From positions 1,612,001-1,676,000 of the forward strand of contig NZ_CP018812.1 in the NCBI RefSeq assembly GCF_001922345.1: a DNA stretch of 64,000 nt, given 5' to 3'. The notes under the pieces were generated by a model. That model was not told the DNA's origin. It was given only the letters and a program-made list of their open reading frames with translations, and made no database searches. This stretch comes from Paraburkholderia sp. SOS3 (GTDB lineage: Bacteria > Pseudomonadota > Gammaproteobacteria > Burkholderiales > Burkholderiaceae). Positions 47,244 to 57,531 of the stretch are shown here, piece after piece. The position numbers and the translations under genes were made by a program. Every line of letters begins with the position of its first letter. The stretch's first letter is position 1.

Positions 47244-49014
47244 CCGCCTGGATGTCGGGCGGCACGCCGAGCAACTGCAGCGTACCGCCGGCCACCGCCG
47301 AGAATACGGGCCCGGCAACCGTGCCGCCGTAAAACGCACGGCCGGCCGGGTCGTCGATCATCACGGCGACAATGACGCGCGGGTCGCTCATCGGCGCCAT
47401 GCCGACGAAAAGCGCGCGATAGCGGTTTGCCGCGTAGCTCGCGCCGATCTGCTTGCGCGCCGTGCCGGTCTTGCCGCCGACGCGATAGCCTTCGATCGAT
47501 GCGGCCTGGCCCGTGCCGCCGGGGCCGGTCGCCATTTCGAGCATGTCGCGAATCGCCGCGGCCGTGGCGGGTGTCGTTACGCGCCGCGCGTGCGAAACGG
47601 CCTCGCTGGCGCCGGGCTTGCCGGCGTCCGGCATCGCGGCGCGCACCGTTGCAGCGGGCGGCGTTTCGTGCAGCAGATACGCGGGCCGCAGCGTGCCGTC
47701 CCCCGCATACACCGTGTACACCTGCGCAAGCTGCAGCAGCGAGGCGGACAGGCCATAGCCGTAGGCCATTGTCGCCTGTTCGATCGGCCGCCAGCGCTCG
47801 TAAGGCCTTACCTTGCCGGAGGCGACACCGGGGAACGTCAGCTGCGGCGCGTGGCCGAGCCCGTATTGCTGATACGTGGTCCAGATCGTTTCGGCCGGAA
47901 GATTCAGTGCGAGCTTCGCAAGCGCGATATTGCTCGACTTCTGCAATGCTTCGGCGACCGTCATGCGCCCGTGATTGGAGGTGTCGTGAATCACGTTCGG
48001 GCCGATCTTCCAGAAGCCAGGCGCGGTGTCGACCAGCGTGCGCGGACTGACCTTGCCCTGATCGAGCGATAACGCGACCACCACGGGTTTGATCGTCGAA
48101 CCCGGTTCGAATGTGTCGACGACTGCGCGATTGCGCAGTTGCCGGCCGGTCAGGCGCGCGCGGTCGTTCGGATCGAAGCTCGGGAAGTTGGCCAGCGCGA
48201 GAATCTCGCCGTTGCGCGCATCGAGCACGACGACGCTGCCCGCTTCGGCGCGATGCTTCGCGATCGCGGCCTTCAGTTGCGCATAGGCGAGCTGCTGGAT
48301 CCGGCGGTCGATCGTGAGTTGAACCGTCGCGCCGTTGCGCGCGGGCTGCAGCGGCCGGGTTTCGTAGACGACGCGGCCAAGGCGGTCGCGAATCACATCG
48401 CGGCGGCCCGGCACGCCGCTCAGCGCATCGTTCGCGGCCAGTTCGACGCCTTCCTGGCCGTTGTCTTCGATATCGGTGAAGCCGACCACGTGCGCGGCCG
48501 ATTCGCCTTCCGGATAGAAACGCTTCGTATCGGCGATCTGCGTGATGCCGGTCAGGCCGAGCTTGCGGATTTTTTCCGCGGTGTCGGCGTCGACCTGGCG
48601 CTTGAGCAGCACGAACGACTTGTCGCCGGACACCCGGCGGCGTAGTTCCGCGAGCGGTTGTTCGATCAGTGCGGCGAGCGGCGCCAGCGAATCGGCATCG
48701 ATCAGTTTGGGCGATGCCCAGATTTCATAGGTGGCGAGACTGACTGCGAGCAGCGCGCCGTGGCGATCGACGATGCGTCCGCGCGTGGCGTCGAGTTCGA
48801 TGGTCCGTTGATAGCGCTTCTGCCCCTGTTCGAGATAGAAGTCGCGATTGACGACCTGCACCCAGTACGCGCGCCCGATGAGCGACGCGAACGCGGTGAA
48901 GGCAATAAACACGATGAGCTTCGAGCGCCACGCCGGCAGGCGCGCGGCGAGCATCGGATGTTTCGCGTGACTCGCATAGGCGGCTCTCGGTTGTGCTTTC
49001 TTTTTCAGGACCAT
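47080..49014 (-). CDS. Penicillin-binding protein, FtsI-type transpeptidase
   Basis: A 644-residue class B penicillin-binding protein that cross-links peptidoglycan, like the septal FtsI. One N-terminal membrane anchor (about 25-45), a PBP dimerisation domain (about 65-210) and the transpeptidase domain with SxxK in PGSTIKPVV, SxN in KSSNIALAK and KTGTA. The usual division operon is not around it, so this is a second FtsI-like gene outside the dcw cluster. The last about 50 residues (after GVPPDIQAVN) read through DNA that codes for the toxin on the other strand and look unconserved (Arg/Ser-rich). The start at 49014 leaves the expected short cytosolic tail. Confidence 0.9.
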   Translation of the reverse strand: MVLKKKAQPRAAYASHAKHPMLAARLPAWRSKLIVFIAFTAFASLIGRAYWVQVVNRDFYLEQGQKRYQRTIELDATRGRIVDRHGALLAVSLATYEIWASPKLIDADSLAPLAALIEQPLAELRRRVSGDKSFVLLKRQVDADTAEKIRKLGLTGITQIADTKRFYPEGESAAHVVGFTDIEDNGQEGVELAANDALSGVPGRRDVIRDRLGRVVYETRPLQPARNGATVQLTIDRRIQQLAYAQLKAAIAKHRAEAGSVVVLDARNGEILALANFPSFDPNDRARLTGRQLRNRAVVDTFEPGSTIKPVVVALSLDQGKVSPRTLVDTAPGFWKIGPNVIHDTSNHGRMTVAEALQKSSNIALAKLALNLPAETIWTTYQQYGLGHAPQLTFPGVASGKVRPYERWRPIEQATMAYGYGLSASLLQLAQVYTVYAGDGTLRPAYLLHETPPAATVRAAMPDAGKPGASEAVSHARRVTTPATAAAIRDMLEMATGPGGTGQAASIEGYRVGGKTGTARKQIGASYAANRYRALFVGMAPMSDPRVIVAVMIDDPAGRAFYGGTVAGPVFSAVAGGTLQLLGVPPDIQAVNSSAASGASRRPAARVRSKLPNRCRSSCTGMKWARLVHRSTSLGPACLSRRAR

Positions 49015-49270
49015 GGTTGCGGACGTGAGTGAGCACGCGAAGGACACGCGGGGCGGCGTGCGACGAACGTGCAACGCAACCGTTGCGGGTGCGGCGGTTG
49101 CGCGGCGCCGCACCGATTGTAATTAAAACGTAATGTGAATGCGAGCGCGGCGCGGCGGGCGTTGCGGGAATACCAATCCGCTCGACCCGACGCGCCGCGC
49201 GATGCGTCTGCGTGTGCGTGTGCGTGCGCTTATGCGTTAGCGTGTGCGTCCGCTCGATGCGATGTGCCGC

Positions 49271-50017
49271 TTACGCCGTCGCGCCCGATGCGCGCACTTC
49301 GCAGCGCTTCGTGCTGCCCGCCACGATCGGATACGCAATGCCCGAGACGATCGCCCCGACAATCGGCGCGACCCAGAACAGCCACAACTGGTCGACGGCG
49401 GCGCCGCCGGCGAAAAGCGCCGGACCCGTCGAGCGAGCCGGATTGACCGACGTGTTCGTCACCGGAATCGAGACCAGGTGAATCAGCGTCAGGCACAGGC
49501 CGATCGCGATCGGCGCGAAGCCGGCCGGCGCGCGTTGATCCGTTGCGCCGAGAATCACGAACAGGAAGAAGCCCGTCATCACCGCTTCGCAGATGAACGC
49601 GGCGGCCATCGTGTAATGGCCGGGCGAGCGCTCGCCGTAGCCGTTGCTGGCGAAGCCGCTGGCCACGAGGTCGAAGCCGGGCTTGCCGGAGGCGATCAGC
49701 GACAGCACGAGGGCGCCGAGAATCGCGCCCGCGAGTTGCGCGACGATATACGGCACGACGTCGCGCATCGGAAAGCGGCCCGCGGTCGCGAGCCCGATGC
49801 TGACGGCGGGATTCAGATGGCAACCCGACACGTGGCCGATGGCGTATGCCATCGTCAGCACGGTCAGGCCGAAGGCGAGCGACACGCCGACGAAGCCGAT
49901 GCCGAGCCCGTGTTCGGGACCTGCGAAGCTCGCCGCGAGGACGGCGCTGCCGCAGCCGCCGAGAACGAGCCAGAAAGTGCCGAACAGTTCGGCGACGAGA
50001 CGTTTGGACAAGGACAT
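49271..50017 (-). CDS. aqpZ: Aquaporin Z
   Basis: A 248-residue water channel with six membrane helices and the two pore motifs HLNPAVS and TSVNPARST. The narrow-pore residues fit a water-selective channel (His in the helix 5 [11 protein letters not shown] region, Arg after the second NPA). It starts at 50017 with GGGAG upstream. Adjacent genes do not suggest an operon. Osmotic function would fit an organism that also degrades ectoine, but this is a loose association. Confidence 0.93.
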   Translation of the reverse strand: MSLSKRLVAELFGTFWLVLGGCGSAVLAASFAGPEHGLGIGFVGVSLAFGLTVLTMAYAIGHVSGCHLNPAVSIGLATAGRFPMRDVVPYIVAQLAGAILGALVLSLIASGKPGFDLVASGFASNGYGERSPGHYTMAAAFICEAVMTGFFLFVILGATDQRAPAGFAPIAIGLCLTLIHLVSIPVTNTSVNPARSTGPALFAGGAAVDQLWLFWVAPIVGAIVSGIAYPIVAGSTKRCEVRASGATA

Positions 50018-50215
50018 GAAGGGTGCTCCCTCGGAAGTTTCGAAAAGCGGGAGCAGGCGAAACCGAAGCCGCACGAAGCAGGGCGGCCGGTCCGCTCCCG
50101 AGCGCGGAGTTTAGTCATGCTCGGGAAAATCGACTGTCAAGATTTGTGAAGGGCAGACGGAGCGGGCGCGCGAGTGTAAAAGAAGATTGCGCGCCTGCAT
50201 TTTTGTGGCGCGCGG

Positions 50216-50264
50216 CCGCTTTTTATGGCGCTTTTTTATGCCGCTTTTTATGCCGCTTTCTATG
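50216..50264 (+). repeat. Four tandem copies of a 12-13 bp unit at the 3' end of the chemoreceptor gene
   Basis: Units of the form CCGCTTTTTATG occur four times in series (with GCGCTTTTTTATG as a variant). The last one covers the stop codon of the chemoreceptor gene, so slippage could change its C-terminus. Confidence 0.75.
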
Positions 50265-51819
50265 CTCCTACGGGCAGCGTGAAAGCGGAGATCGCGTCGC
50301 GCAGCCCGCTCACCTGGTCTTTCAGCGAATGCGCGGCGGCCGCCGCTTGCTCGACGAGCGCCGCGTTCTGCTGCGTGACCTGATCCATCTCGCCGACCGC
50401 GCGATTGACCTGCTCGATGCCGGCGCTTTGCTCGCGCGATGCGCGGCTGATCTCTTCGAGAATCTGGTTGACGCGCCGTACCGATTGCACGATCTCGCCC
50501 ATCGTCGAACCCGCGCTCGCGACGAGTTCGGCGCCCGCATCGACGCTGCCCGTCGACGTCTCGATCAGCGCCTTGATCTCCTTGGCCGCCGTGGCCGATC
50601 GCTGCGCGAGGCTGCGCACCTCGGCCGCGACGACCGCGAAGCCGCGGCCCTGTTCGCCCGCGCGCGCCGCTTCGACGGCCGCGTTCAGTGCGAGGATGTT
50701 CGTCTGGAACGCGATGCCGTCGATCACGCCGATGATGTCGCCAATCTGCCGCGAGCTGTTCGTGATGTCGCCCATCGTGCGCACGACATCGTCGACGACC
50801 TGGCTGCCGCGCGACGCGACATCGGCCGCCTGGCTCGCGAGCTCGGCCGCTTGCGCGGCGCTGTCCGCGTTGTGCTTCACGTTGTGCGTCATCTGGTCCA
50901 TGCTCGATGCGGTTTGCACGAGCGCCGCCGCCTGTTCCTCGGTGCGTTGCGACAGGTCGGTATTGCCCGCGGCGATTTCCGTTGCGCCCACATCGATATT
51001 TTCGGTGCCGATGCGTACTTGCGAGACCGTCGCGACGAGCCCCTGTTGCATCGCGGAGAGCGCATGCAGCAGGCTCGTATGATCGCCGGCGGATACCGGC
51101 ACGGCGGTCGCGAGGTCGCCGCTTGCCATGCGCTGCGTGGCCGCGACCGCGACTTCGAGGTCGCCGCCGAGCGTACGCCGCACGCTGCGCAGCACGAGCA
51201 CCATCACGATGGTGGCGAGCGCGCCGAGCGCGAACGTGATGGCGAGCCAGCGCACGAGGTTGCCGATGAACGCGCTGCGCACGTCGTCCATGTACATGCC
51301 GGTGACGAGATACCAGTCCCACGGCGCGAAGCGCAGCGAAAAGCTCGTCTTCGGCACGGGTTTTTCGTTGCCGGGCTTCGACCACAGATAATCGACGAAG
51401 TCGCCGCCGCTATTGCGGTCGCCGGCCTTCACGATCTCGATGAATACATGGGTGCCCGCAGGGTCGGCGAACTGCGCAAGGTTCTTGCCGTCCAGCTCGG
51501 GCTTGATCGGATGCATGAGCATCACCGGCTTCGAATCGTTGATCGAGAAATAGCCGTCGGCGCCATAGCGCAGCGCGCCCACCGCGGCGAGCGCCTGCTT
51601 CTTCGCTTCCGCTTCGTCGATCGCGTGCTGCTGCGACAGCGTGTAGAAGTGGTTGACGATCGAATCGGCTTCCTGGCCGAGCGTCATCAGTTGCGCGCGG
51701 CGTTCCGCGATCATCGATGCGCGGGTCTGCCACGCGCCGAACGCGCCGATCAGGATCAGGCCGATCCACAGCACGGCAATCATCGAGCCGAGTTTCTTGT
51801 TGAGGGTCATGGTCTGCAT
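50260..51819 (-). CDS. Methyl-accepting chemotaxis protein with a Cache sensor
   Basis: A 519-residue chemoreceptor. Two membrane helices (about 12-32 and 190-212) bracket a periplasmic single-Cache domain (about 35-185, [36 protein letters not shown]). HAMP follows (about 212-265), then the signalling domain with the conserved hairpin tip [20 protein letters not shown]. The end reads FTLPVGA without a CheR-tethering pentapeptide. Small carboxylates are common ligands of such Cache domains. The start may be at 51819 or at the Met three codons later. Confidence 0.92.
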   Translation of the reverse strand: MQTMTLNKKLGSMIAVLWIGLILIGAFGAWQTRASMIAERRAQLMTLGQEADSIVNHFYTLSQQHAIDEAEAKKQALAAVGALRYGADGYFSINDSKPVMLMHPIKPELDGKNLAQFADPAGTHVFIEIVKAGDRNSGGDFVDYLWSKPGNEKPVPKTSFSLRFAPWDWYLVTGMYMDDVRSAFIGNLVRWLAITFALGALATIVMVLVLRSVRRTLGGDLEVAVAATQRMASGDLATAVPVSAGDHTSLLHALSAMQQGLVATVSQVRIGTENIDVGATEIAAGNTDLSQRTEEQAAALVQTASSMDQMTHNVKHNADSAAQAAELASQAADVASRGSQVVDDVVRTMGDITNSSRQIGDIIGVIDGIAFQTNILALNAAVEAARAGEQGRGFAVVAAEVRSLAQRSATAAKEIKALIETSTGSVDAGAELVASAGSTMGEIVQSVRRVNQILEEISRASREQSAGIEQVNRAVGEMDQVTQQNAALVEQAAAAAHSLKDQVSGLRDAISAFTLPVGA

Positions 51820-52365
51820 GTCCGGGTGTCTGGATAAAGCGATGTCGATTGCGAGCGCGGTTGTCGTGCGAGTCGAAATACGAGGTCGTGAGATGACGTT
51901 GAAAGCCGATTTTTACGGTAATGCCGCGAGGCGAAACTTTGCGAGGCCTCAGTGCAGTTAACGGATGCGCGGCAAACCGCGCGCAGCAGGGGAAACCCTT
52001 ATGCGGCAACGGTTTGCGCTAATTTTTGTCTGATAAATCAGTGCGTTGGGAAATCGTGGCGAGTGGCGGCATCGCGAGGCGGGAGCGAGCCGTTTGAGCG
52101 GTGCGTCGGTTTTCGCATGAACCGCGATAAATCACACATTTTTCAAACTAATTCCACCAATTGCCATAAATGACGCACCAATGCGGCGTCGGCGATTTAT
52201 TTCCGATATAGTCGCCACTTTTGGTCAGCCGAAAGGGCACCGTAATTGCGGACAGCCCGAACCGATTTGAACAAGAACCGCATTGATCAATTCGATTTTT
52301 CCCTAAGAGCGGACGAGCGCTCCCGCGCCTTGTCTTTCCGCATGCTTAGGCTTGCTTTCGCAAGC
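51820..52365. other. Region upstream of the chemoreceptor and phosphonate genes
   Basis: About 550 bases without a supportable gene up to the remnant at 52366. The right half is AT-rich (52140-52220, with TTATTTCCGATATAGTC) and is a reasonable place for the phosphonate operon promoter. No sharp -24/-12 element was seen. Confidence 0.4.
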
Positions 52366-52455
52366 TCGATTACGATCGATTTTCCCAACGACGTCGCGCG
52401 AGCGGCCGTCGACGATTTGCCGCCATTGCAGCGGCCCGCAGGAGCCACAAAATGA
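52366..52455 (+). pseudogene. 3' remnant of a nucleotidyltransferase gene
   Basis: The last 29 codons ([20 protein letters not shown] and following) are recognisably the C-terminus of the nucleotidyltransferase that ends at 539 (WIEIDFPNDVERAAAEILPL). The upstream about 90% of the gene is missing; the small open frame beginning at 52246 has an unrelated N-terminus. The stop TGA overlaps the pepM ATG (ATGA), so translational coupling of the old operon is preserved. Apparently a paralogue once stood here, directly before pepM, and was deleted. Confidence 0.8.
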
Positions 52456-54179
52456 ATGCACGCGAACCTTCTTTCTCCGCCACCTCGGTCACGTCGCGCA
52501 GCGCACGCCTGCGCCAGATGCTGCTCAGCAGCGAACTCGAATTCCTGATGGAAGCGCATAACGGCCTGTCGGCGCGCATCGTGCGCGAAGCGGGCTTCAA
52601 GGCGATCTGGGGCTCCGGTCTGACGATTTCCGCGCAATTCGGCGTGCGCGACAACAACGAGGCGAGCTGGACTCAGGTCGTCGATCAGCTCGAATTCATG
52701 GCCGACGCGAGCGACCTGCCGATTCTGCTCGATGGTGACACCGGTTACGGCAACTTCAACAACGTGCGCCGCCTTGTGCGCAAGCTCGAGCAGCGCGGCA
52801 TCGCGGGCGTGTGCATCGAAGACAAGCAGTTTCCGAAAACGAACAGCTTTATCAACGGCGAACGCCAGCCGCTCGCGGATGTCGACGAATTCTGCGGCAA
52901 GATCAAGGCCGGCAAGGATTCGCAGCTCGACGAAAACTTTTCGATCGTCGCGCGCGTCGAGGCGCTGATCGCGGGCTGGGGCATGGAAGAGGCGCTGCGC
53001 CGCGCCGAAGCGTACCGGCAAGCAGGCGCCGACGCGATCCTGATGCACAGCAAGCTGTCGAAGCCCGACGAGATTCTCGAGTTCGCGCGCGAATGGGCCG
53101 GCCGCGGGCCGATCGTGATCGTGCCGACCAAGTACTACAGCACGCCGACCGATGTGTTCCGCAAGGCCGGCATCAGCGCGGTGATCTGGGCGAACCATCA
53201 GCTGCGCGCGGCCGTGTCGGCGATGCAGGCGGTCGTCAAGGACATCTACGAGCACCAGACGCTCGTCAACGTCGAAGATCGCGTGGCGACCGTCAACGAG
53301 ATTTTCCGTCTGCAGGACGCGGACGAATATTCGGAAGCGGAAGACCGCTACCTGTCCGCCTCGCGCGCATCGGGCTCGGCTGTCGTGCTCGCGGCGAGCC
53401 GCGGCAAGGGTCTCGAAGCCGTCACGGCCGACCGTCCGAAGGTCATGCTGCCGATCGCCGGCAAGCCGCTGTTGCGCTGGCTCGTCGATGCGTTCAAGAA
53501 GCAGGGTGTCAACGACATCACGGTGGTCGGCGGTTATCGCGCCGACGCGATCGACACGGCCGGTATCAAGCTCGTCGTGAACGAACAGCACGAAACGACG
53601 GGCGAGCTCTCGTCGCTGGCCTGCGCGCTCGATCGTCTGCAGGGCGATACGGTTGTCTCATACGGCGATCTGCTGTTCCGCAGCTATATCGTGCGCGACC
53701 TCGTCGAAAGCGAAGCGCCGTTCTGCGTCGTCGTCGATTCGTCGGATGCGTCGGAAACGCATGCGGCCAACCGCAGCGTGCGCGATTTCGCATGGTGTTC
53801 GGCGTCGGACGACCGTGACCTGTTCGGCAACAAGGTGCTGCTGAGCCGCGTGTCGAGCGACGAGAGCGATGCGCCGGCCGGCGCGGCGTCGAAGGCGCCG
53901 CAAGGCCGCTGGGTCGGGCTCATGAACGTGCGCGGCGCGGGTCTCGCGCGCCTCAAGGAAGTGGTGGCGCAACTGCGCACGCGTGCAGACTTTGCGTCGC
54001 TCGACATGCCGGCGCTGCTCAATGCGCTGATCGAAGCGGGCGAAGAGGTCGAAGTGCAATACGTGCACGGCCACTGGCGCGGCGTCAACGATCTCGAAGA
54101 CTTCCGCCGCGCCGGCGATTTCGCGCACGCGCAGACGCCGCTCGCACAAGCTGGCGGCGCAGACGAGGGCGCACGATGA
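52452..54179 (+). CDS. pepM: PEP mutase fused to a nucleotidyltransferase domain
   Basis: A 575-residue two-domain enzyme. Residues about 20-295 are phosphoenolpyruvate phosphomutase, with the diagnostic [10 protein letters not shown] (123-132) that distinguishes it from isocitrate-lyase relatives; it forms the C-P bond by turning PEP into phosphonopyruvate. Residues about 310-565 are an NTP-transferase domain ([20 protein letters not shown]), like the 2-aminoethylphosphonate cytidylyltransferase PntC, and could activate the end product as CMP-AEP for surface glycan or lipid decoration. GCAGGAG precedes the ATG. Stop overlaps the next start (ATGA). Confidence 0.92.
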   Translation: MNAREPSFSATSVTSRSARLRQMLLSSELEFLMEAHNGLSARIVREAGFKAIWGSGLTISAQFGVRDNNEASWTQVVDQLEFMADASDLPILLDGDTGYGNFNNVRRLVRKLEQRGIAGVCIEDKQFPKTNSFINGERQPLADVDEFCGKIKAGKDSQLDENFSIVARVEALIAGWGMEEALRRAEAYRQAGADAILMHSKLSKPDEILEFAREWAGRGPIVIVPTKYYSTPTDVFRKAGISAVIWANHQLRAAVSAMQAVVKDIYEHQTLVNVEDRVATVNEIFRLQDADEYSEAEDRYLSASRASGSAVVLAASRGKGLEAVTADRPKVMLPIAGKPLLRWLVDAFKKQGVNDITVVGGYRADAIDTAGIKLVVNEQHETTGELSSLACALDRLQGDTVVSYGDLLFRSYIVRDLVESEAPFCVVVDSSDASETHAANRSVRDFAWCSASDDRDLFGNKVLLSRVSSDESDAPAGAASKAPQGRWVGLMNVRGAGLARLKEVVAQLRTRADFASLDMPALLNALIEAGEEVEVQYVHGHWRGVNDLEDFRRAGDFAHAQTPLAQAGGADEGAR

Positions 54180-55342
54180 TCGAAGCAGCACAATTTGTCG
54201 AAGCGGCGCGCGAGCGCGGCTTCGACTGGTACGCGGGTGTGCCGTGTTCGTATCTGACGCCGTTCATCAACTACGTGCTGCAGGACCCGAATCTGCATTA
54301 CGTGTCGGCGGCCAACGAAGGCGATGCGGTGGCGTTCGTCGCGGGCGTAACGCTCGGCGGCAAACGCGGCGTCACGATGATGCAGAACTCGGGGCTCGGC
54401 AATGCGGTGAGCCCGCTCACCTCGTTGACATGGACGTTCCGGCTGCCGCAATTGCTGATCGTCACGTGGCGCGGCCAGCCCGGTGTGCCCGACGAGCCGC
54501 AGCACGCGCTGATGGGCCCGATCACGCCGGCCATGCTCGACACGATGGAGATTCCGTGGGAGACGTTCCCGACCGAGGCCGACGCAATCGGTCCCGCGCT
54601 CGATCGCGCAACCAGACATATGGACGAAACGGGCCGGCCGTATGCGCTCGTGATGCAGAAGGGCAGTGTCAAACCGTATGAACTGAAAGCGGGCACTGCG
54701 GCGCCGCGCGGTGCGGCGAAAGCGGCGGTGACGCGGCTCGACGGCGTTGCGCCCGACGCATTGCCGACTCGCAACGAAGCGCTGCAGCGCGTGATCGCAC
54801 ATGCGCCGCTCGATTCGACGGTCGTGCTCGCGTCGACCGGTTTCTGCGGTCGCGAGCTGTATGCGATCGACGACCGTGCGAACCAGCTGTATATGGTCGG
54901 TTCGATGGGCTGCCTGACGCCGTTCGCGCTCGGCCTTGCGCTGGCGCGACCCGATCTGCACGTCGTCGCGCTCGATGGCGACGGTGCGGCACTGATGCGC
55001 ATGGGCGTATTCGCTACGCTCGGCGCATATGGCACCGCGAATCTCACGCATGTGTTGCTCGATAATGGCGCGCACGATTCGACGGGCGGCCAGGCGACGG
55101 TGTCGCCGCAGGTATCGTTCGCCGGCGTCGCGGCCGCGTGCGGTTACGCATCGGCGGTGGAAACCGATCAACTGCGCGTGCTCGACGAGGTGCTCGCCGC
55201 GCCGCGTGCCGATGGCGTCGGCCCGCGTTTCGTGCGGCTCGCGATTCGCCGCGGCACGCCGGACGGCTTGCCGCGCCCGACGATCACGCCGCCCGATGTC
55301 AAGACCCGTCTGATGCGCCATATCGGCGCAAGTGCTGCGTAA
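54176..55342 (+). CDS. ppd: Phosphonopyruvate decarboxylase
   Basis: A 388-residue thiamine-diphosphate enzyme that makes the PEP mutase step irreversible by decarboxylating phosphonopyruvate to phosphonoacetaldehyde. The catalytic region holds [15 protein letters not shown] with the cofactor-activating Glu, and the TPP-Mg motif begins with [12 protein letters not shown] and ends with DNGAHDS. Start overlaps the pepM stop by four bases; the gap to phnW is 45 bases. Confidence 0.94.
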   Translation: MIEAAQFVEAARERGFDWYAGVPCSYLTPFINYVLQDPNLHYVSAANEGDAVAFVAGVTLGGKRGVTMMQNSGLGNAVSPLTSLTWTFRLPQLLIVTWRGQPGVPDEPQHALMGPITPAMLDTMEIPWETFPTEADAIGPALDRATRHMDETGRPYALVMQKGSVKPYELKAGTAAPRGAAKAAVTRLDGVAPDALPTRNEALQRVIAHAPLDSTVVLASTGFCGRELYAIDDRANQLYMVGSMGCLTPFALGLALARPDLHVVALDGDGAALMRMGVFATLGAYGTANLTHVLLDNGAHDSTGGQATVSPQVSFAGVAAACGYASAVETDQLRVLDEVLAAPRADGVGPRFVRLAIRRGTPDGLPRPTITPPDVKTRLMRHIGASAA

Positions 55343-55387
55343 GAGCAGGCGGGACAGCCAGCATAGTAAGTAGTCAGGAGAAAGTCG

Positions 55388-56455
55388 ATGTTATTGCTGA
55401 ATCCCGGGCCAGTAACGCTGAGCGCCCGCGTGCGCAACAGTCTGCTGCAAACCGATCTGTGCCACCGCGAAAGCGAGTTCTTCGATTTGCAGGACGAAGC
55501 GCGCGCGCGTCTGCTGCAGATCTATGGTCTCGATCCTGCGCAGTGGACCGCGGTGCTGATGACGGGCTCCGGCACTGCCGCGGTCGAAAGCATGGTGGCC
55601 GCGCTCGTGCCCGGGAAAGGCAAGCTGCTCGTGGTCGAGAACGGTGTGTATGGCGAGCGTATCGCCGCGATCGCGACGCAATATCAGATCGCGCAGACGG
55701 TGATCAGACACGAATGGATGCAGGCGCCGGACGTGGCGCGCATTGCCGCCGCACTCGATGCCGATCGTGCGATCACGCACGTCGCGGCGATTCACCACGA
55801 AACGACGACGGGCCGGCTCAACGACCTGCGTGCGCTTGCCGCGGTATGCCGCGAGCGCGGCGTGCGCTTGCTCGTGGATGGCGTGAGCAGCTTCGGCGCC
55901 GAAGCGATCGACTTTGCCGATACGACGATCGCCGCGGTTGCGGCTACGGCAAACAAGTGTTTGCATGGCGTGCCGGGCGCGGCATTCGTGATCGTGCGAC
56001 GCGACGCGCTCGAGGTGGCCGCGAGCCGTACGTACTATCTCGACCTTGGGCGGCTTGCACGTTTGCAGGATCAGCGCAATACGCCGTTTACGCCGTCGGT
56101 GCATGCGTATTACGCGCTCGTCGAAGCGCTGCGCGAGATGGCCGACGAAGGCGGATGGACTGCGCGGCATGCGCGCTATGCGGCGCTCGCCGAGCAGGTG
56201 CGGGCGGGATTGGCCGCGCGTGGGATGGCGAGCGTGTTGCCGGCCGACCAGTCGTCGGTCGTGCTGCGCGCATACCGGCTGCCGGGCGGGGTGGCGTATC
56301 CGCAATTGCACGATGCGCTGAAAGCGCGCGGCTTCGTTATCTACGCGGGGCAGGGTGGCTTGTCCGCGGAGCTGTTCCGGATTTCGACGATGGGCGATAT
56401 CCATGCACCGGATATCGAGCGCTTATTGCAGGGATTCGATCAGTTGTCGAAGTAG
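55388..56455 (+). CDS. phnW: 2-aminoethylphosphonate-pyruvate transaminase
   Basis: A 355-residue class V PLP aminotransferase. The PLP lysine is Lys190 in ATANKCLHGVPG; TGSGTAAVESM near residue 60 binds the cofactor phosphate. In this operon it should work in the biosynthetic direction, aminating phosphonoacetaldehyde to 2-aminoethylphosphonate, because PEP mutase and the decarboxylase are upstream and no phosphonatase (phnX) is present. CAGGAG lies before the ATG. A strong hairpin follows at 56517. Confidence 0.92.
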   Translation: MLLLNPGPVTLSARVRNSLLQTDLCHRESEFFDLQDEARARLLQIYGLDPAQWTAVLMTGSGTAAVESMVAALVPGKGKLLVVENGVYGERIAAIATQYQIAQTVIRHEWMQAPDVARIAAALDADRAITHVAAIHHETTTGRLNDLRALAAVCRERGVRLLVDGVSSFGAEAIDFADTTIAAVAATANKCLHGVPGAAFVIVRRDALEVAASRTYYLDLGRLARLQDQRNTPFTPSVHAYYALVEALREMADEGGWTARHARYAALAEQVRAGLAARGMASVLPADQSSVVLRAYRLPGGVAYPQLHDALKARGFVIYAGQGGLSAELFRISTMGDIHAPDIERLLQGFDQLSK

Positions 56456-56516
56456 GCGTCGACCAAAAAAGGCGCGACGGGCGTGAGCTCGTGCGGCAAA
56501 GATCGCCGGTCTCGTA

Positions 56517-56553
56517 TCGGCGCAAGCGGACCGTCACATTGCCCTTGCGCCGA
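56517..56553 (+). terminator. Hairpin after the phosphonate operon
   Basis: TCGGCGCAAG and CTTGCGCCGA pair perfectly (10 bp) with a 17-base loop, 61 bases behind phnW. No T-tract. Confidence 0.5.
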
Positions 56554-56608
56554 TGATTCCACAGGTCGACATCGACCTTCTTCGAGCCGCGAAAGCAGCG
56601 GAAACTAC

Positions 56609-56813
56609 GAAGCCACCTTCACTAGCACCGGCTTGTCCCGATACTGCGTCGGAAACAGCTTCTTCAGATCCTGGACCTTCGGAATATCGTTGAACGCGAT
56701 ATACGGCTGATCCGGGTACAACGTCAAATAGTTCTGGTGATACGCCTCAGCCGGATAAAACGTGCGATCCGGCTCGATCGTCGTGATCTTTACGCGAACA
56801 TATGCGCATTTTA
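56609..56813 (-). pseudogene. Truncated duplicate of the msrA 3' end
   Basis: Nearly the same sequence as the 3' end of the intact msrA at 59248-59455 (about 205 bp, roughly ten mismatches and a 3-base deletion). Reading minus, it gives EPDRTFYPAEAYHQNYLTLY through RDKPVLVKVAS and a stop, but has no start or catalytic part. Together with the intact copy it flanks the PAAR cassette as a direct repeat. Confidence 0.92.
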
Positions 56814-56979
56814 TCGCTCCGTCAGAGCCTGTATTAAAGAGACGTGAGATTGCTCTGAAAATGACTTTAAGTTGACGTTGCTTAACAGTTTTACATTGCA
56901 CCTTGTGTACGGATAACTCAGAAACCCGGTAGATTGCCAAGCGAGAATTTCAAACAAAGAAAGAGAGGGCAATACCGGA
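56814..56979 (+). promoter_or_regulatory. AT-rich leader of the PAAR cassette
   Basis: About 165 bases of markedly lower GC content between the msrA remnant and the PAAR gene. It probably came with the cassette and carries its promoter; TTGACG near 56874 could be a -35 box, but no convincing -10 partner was found. Confidence 0.4.
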
Positions 56980-57531
56980 ATGAAGCGGTTCTATATCTTG
57001 CAAGGCGACAAGACGACGGCCGGCGGGCTGGTCGTCGATGGTCTGGACTATGCGTTTCACCACGGCACGAAATTTAGCTTTCTCGGAGCCAATGTGTATT
57101 GCCCGGCCTGTGGGACGAATGGAGTAATTGTGCCTATAGGCCCCCGCAGAAAATCAAACTTGCTCGGCAAGCAATTTGCGCTCGAAGGCGATGCATGTTG
57201 CTGCAGATGTCACCCTTCTCCTGCTCTCATTGCATCACAACGCCAATCAGGTGATTTCTTCGAGGTGCACGAGCTTGTGGAAATGGGATTGACGCCTCAA
57301 GGCTTAAGAGCCGCTAAACCACCCAATATAAATTTCGACGAACGCATTCGCGTGGTGAACCCGGCTGGATTGCCCATGGCTGGTGTTCCTTATCACATCC
57401 AGACGCGATCGGGCGAAGCATATAAAGGGCTAACAGATTCCGAAGGCTACAGTGAGCGTGTCTACACGGAGATCGAGCAGCAACTGAGTGTCGCCTTGGG
57501 CGGTGAAGCGCTTGCGAGGTGGAACGCATGA
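56980..57531 (+). CDS. PAAR-domain protein with transthyretin-like C-terminal part
   Basis: A 183-residue type VI secretion tip protein. The PAAR-like cone is built from residues about 10-90, with the YCPACGTNG and GDACCCRCHPSP cysteine-rich motifs typical of Burkholderia PAAR proteins. Residues about 115-175 resemble a transthyretin-like binding module (DERIRVVNPAGLPMAGVPYH, GLTDSEGYSERVY) used to hold an effector. It starts with AGAGAGGG upstream and its stop overlaps the effector start (ATGA). No vgrG or other structural T6SS gene is near, so it is an orphan cassette. Confidence 0.85.
   Translation: MKRFYILQGDKTTAGGLVVDGLDYAFHHGTKFSFLGANVYCPACGTNGVIVPIGPRRKSNLLGKQFALEGDACCCRCHPSPALIASQRQSGDFFEVHELVEMGLTPQGLRAAKPPNINFDERIRVVNPAGLPMAGVPYHIQTRSGEAYKGLTDSEGYSERVYTEIEQQLSVALGGEALARWNA

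Noticed and set aside
48139..48645. Plus-strand frames over the penicillin-binding protein gene
   Set aside because: Antisense shadows of a clear FtsI-type gene.
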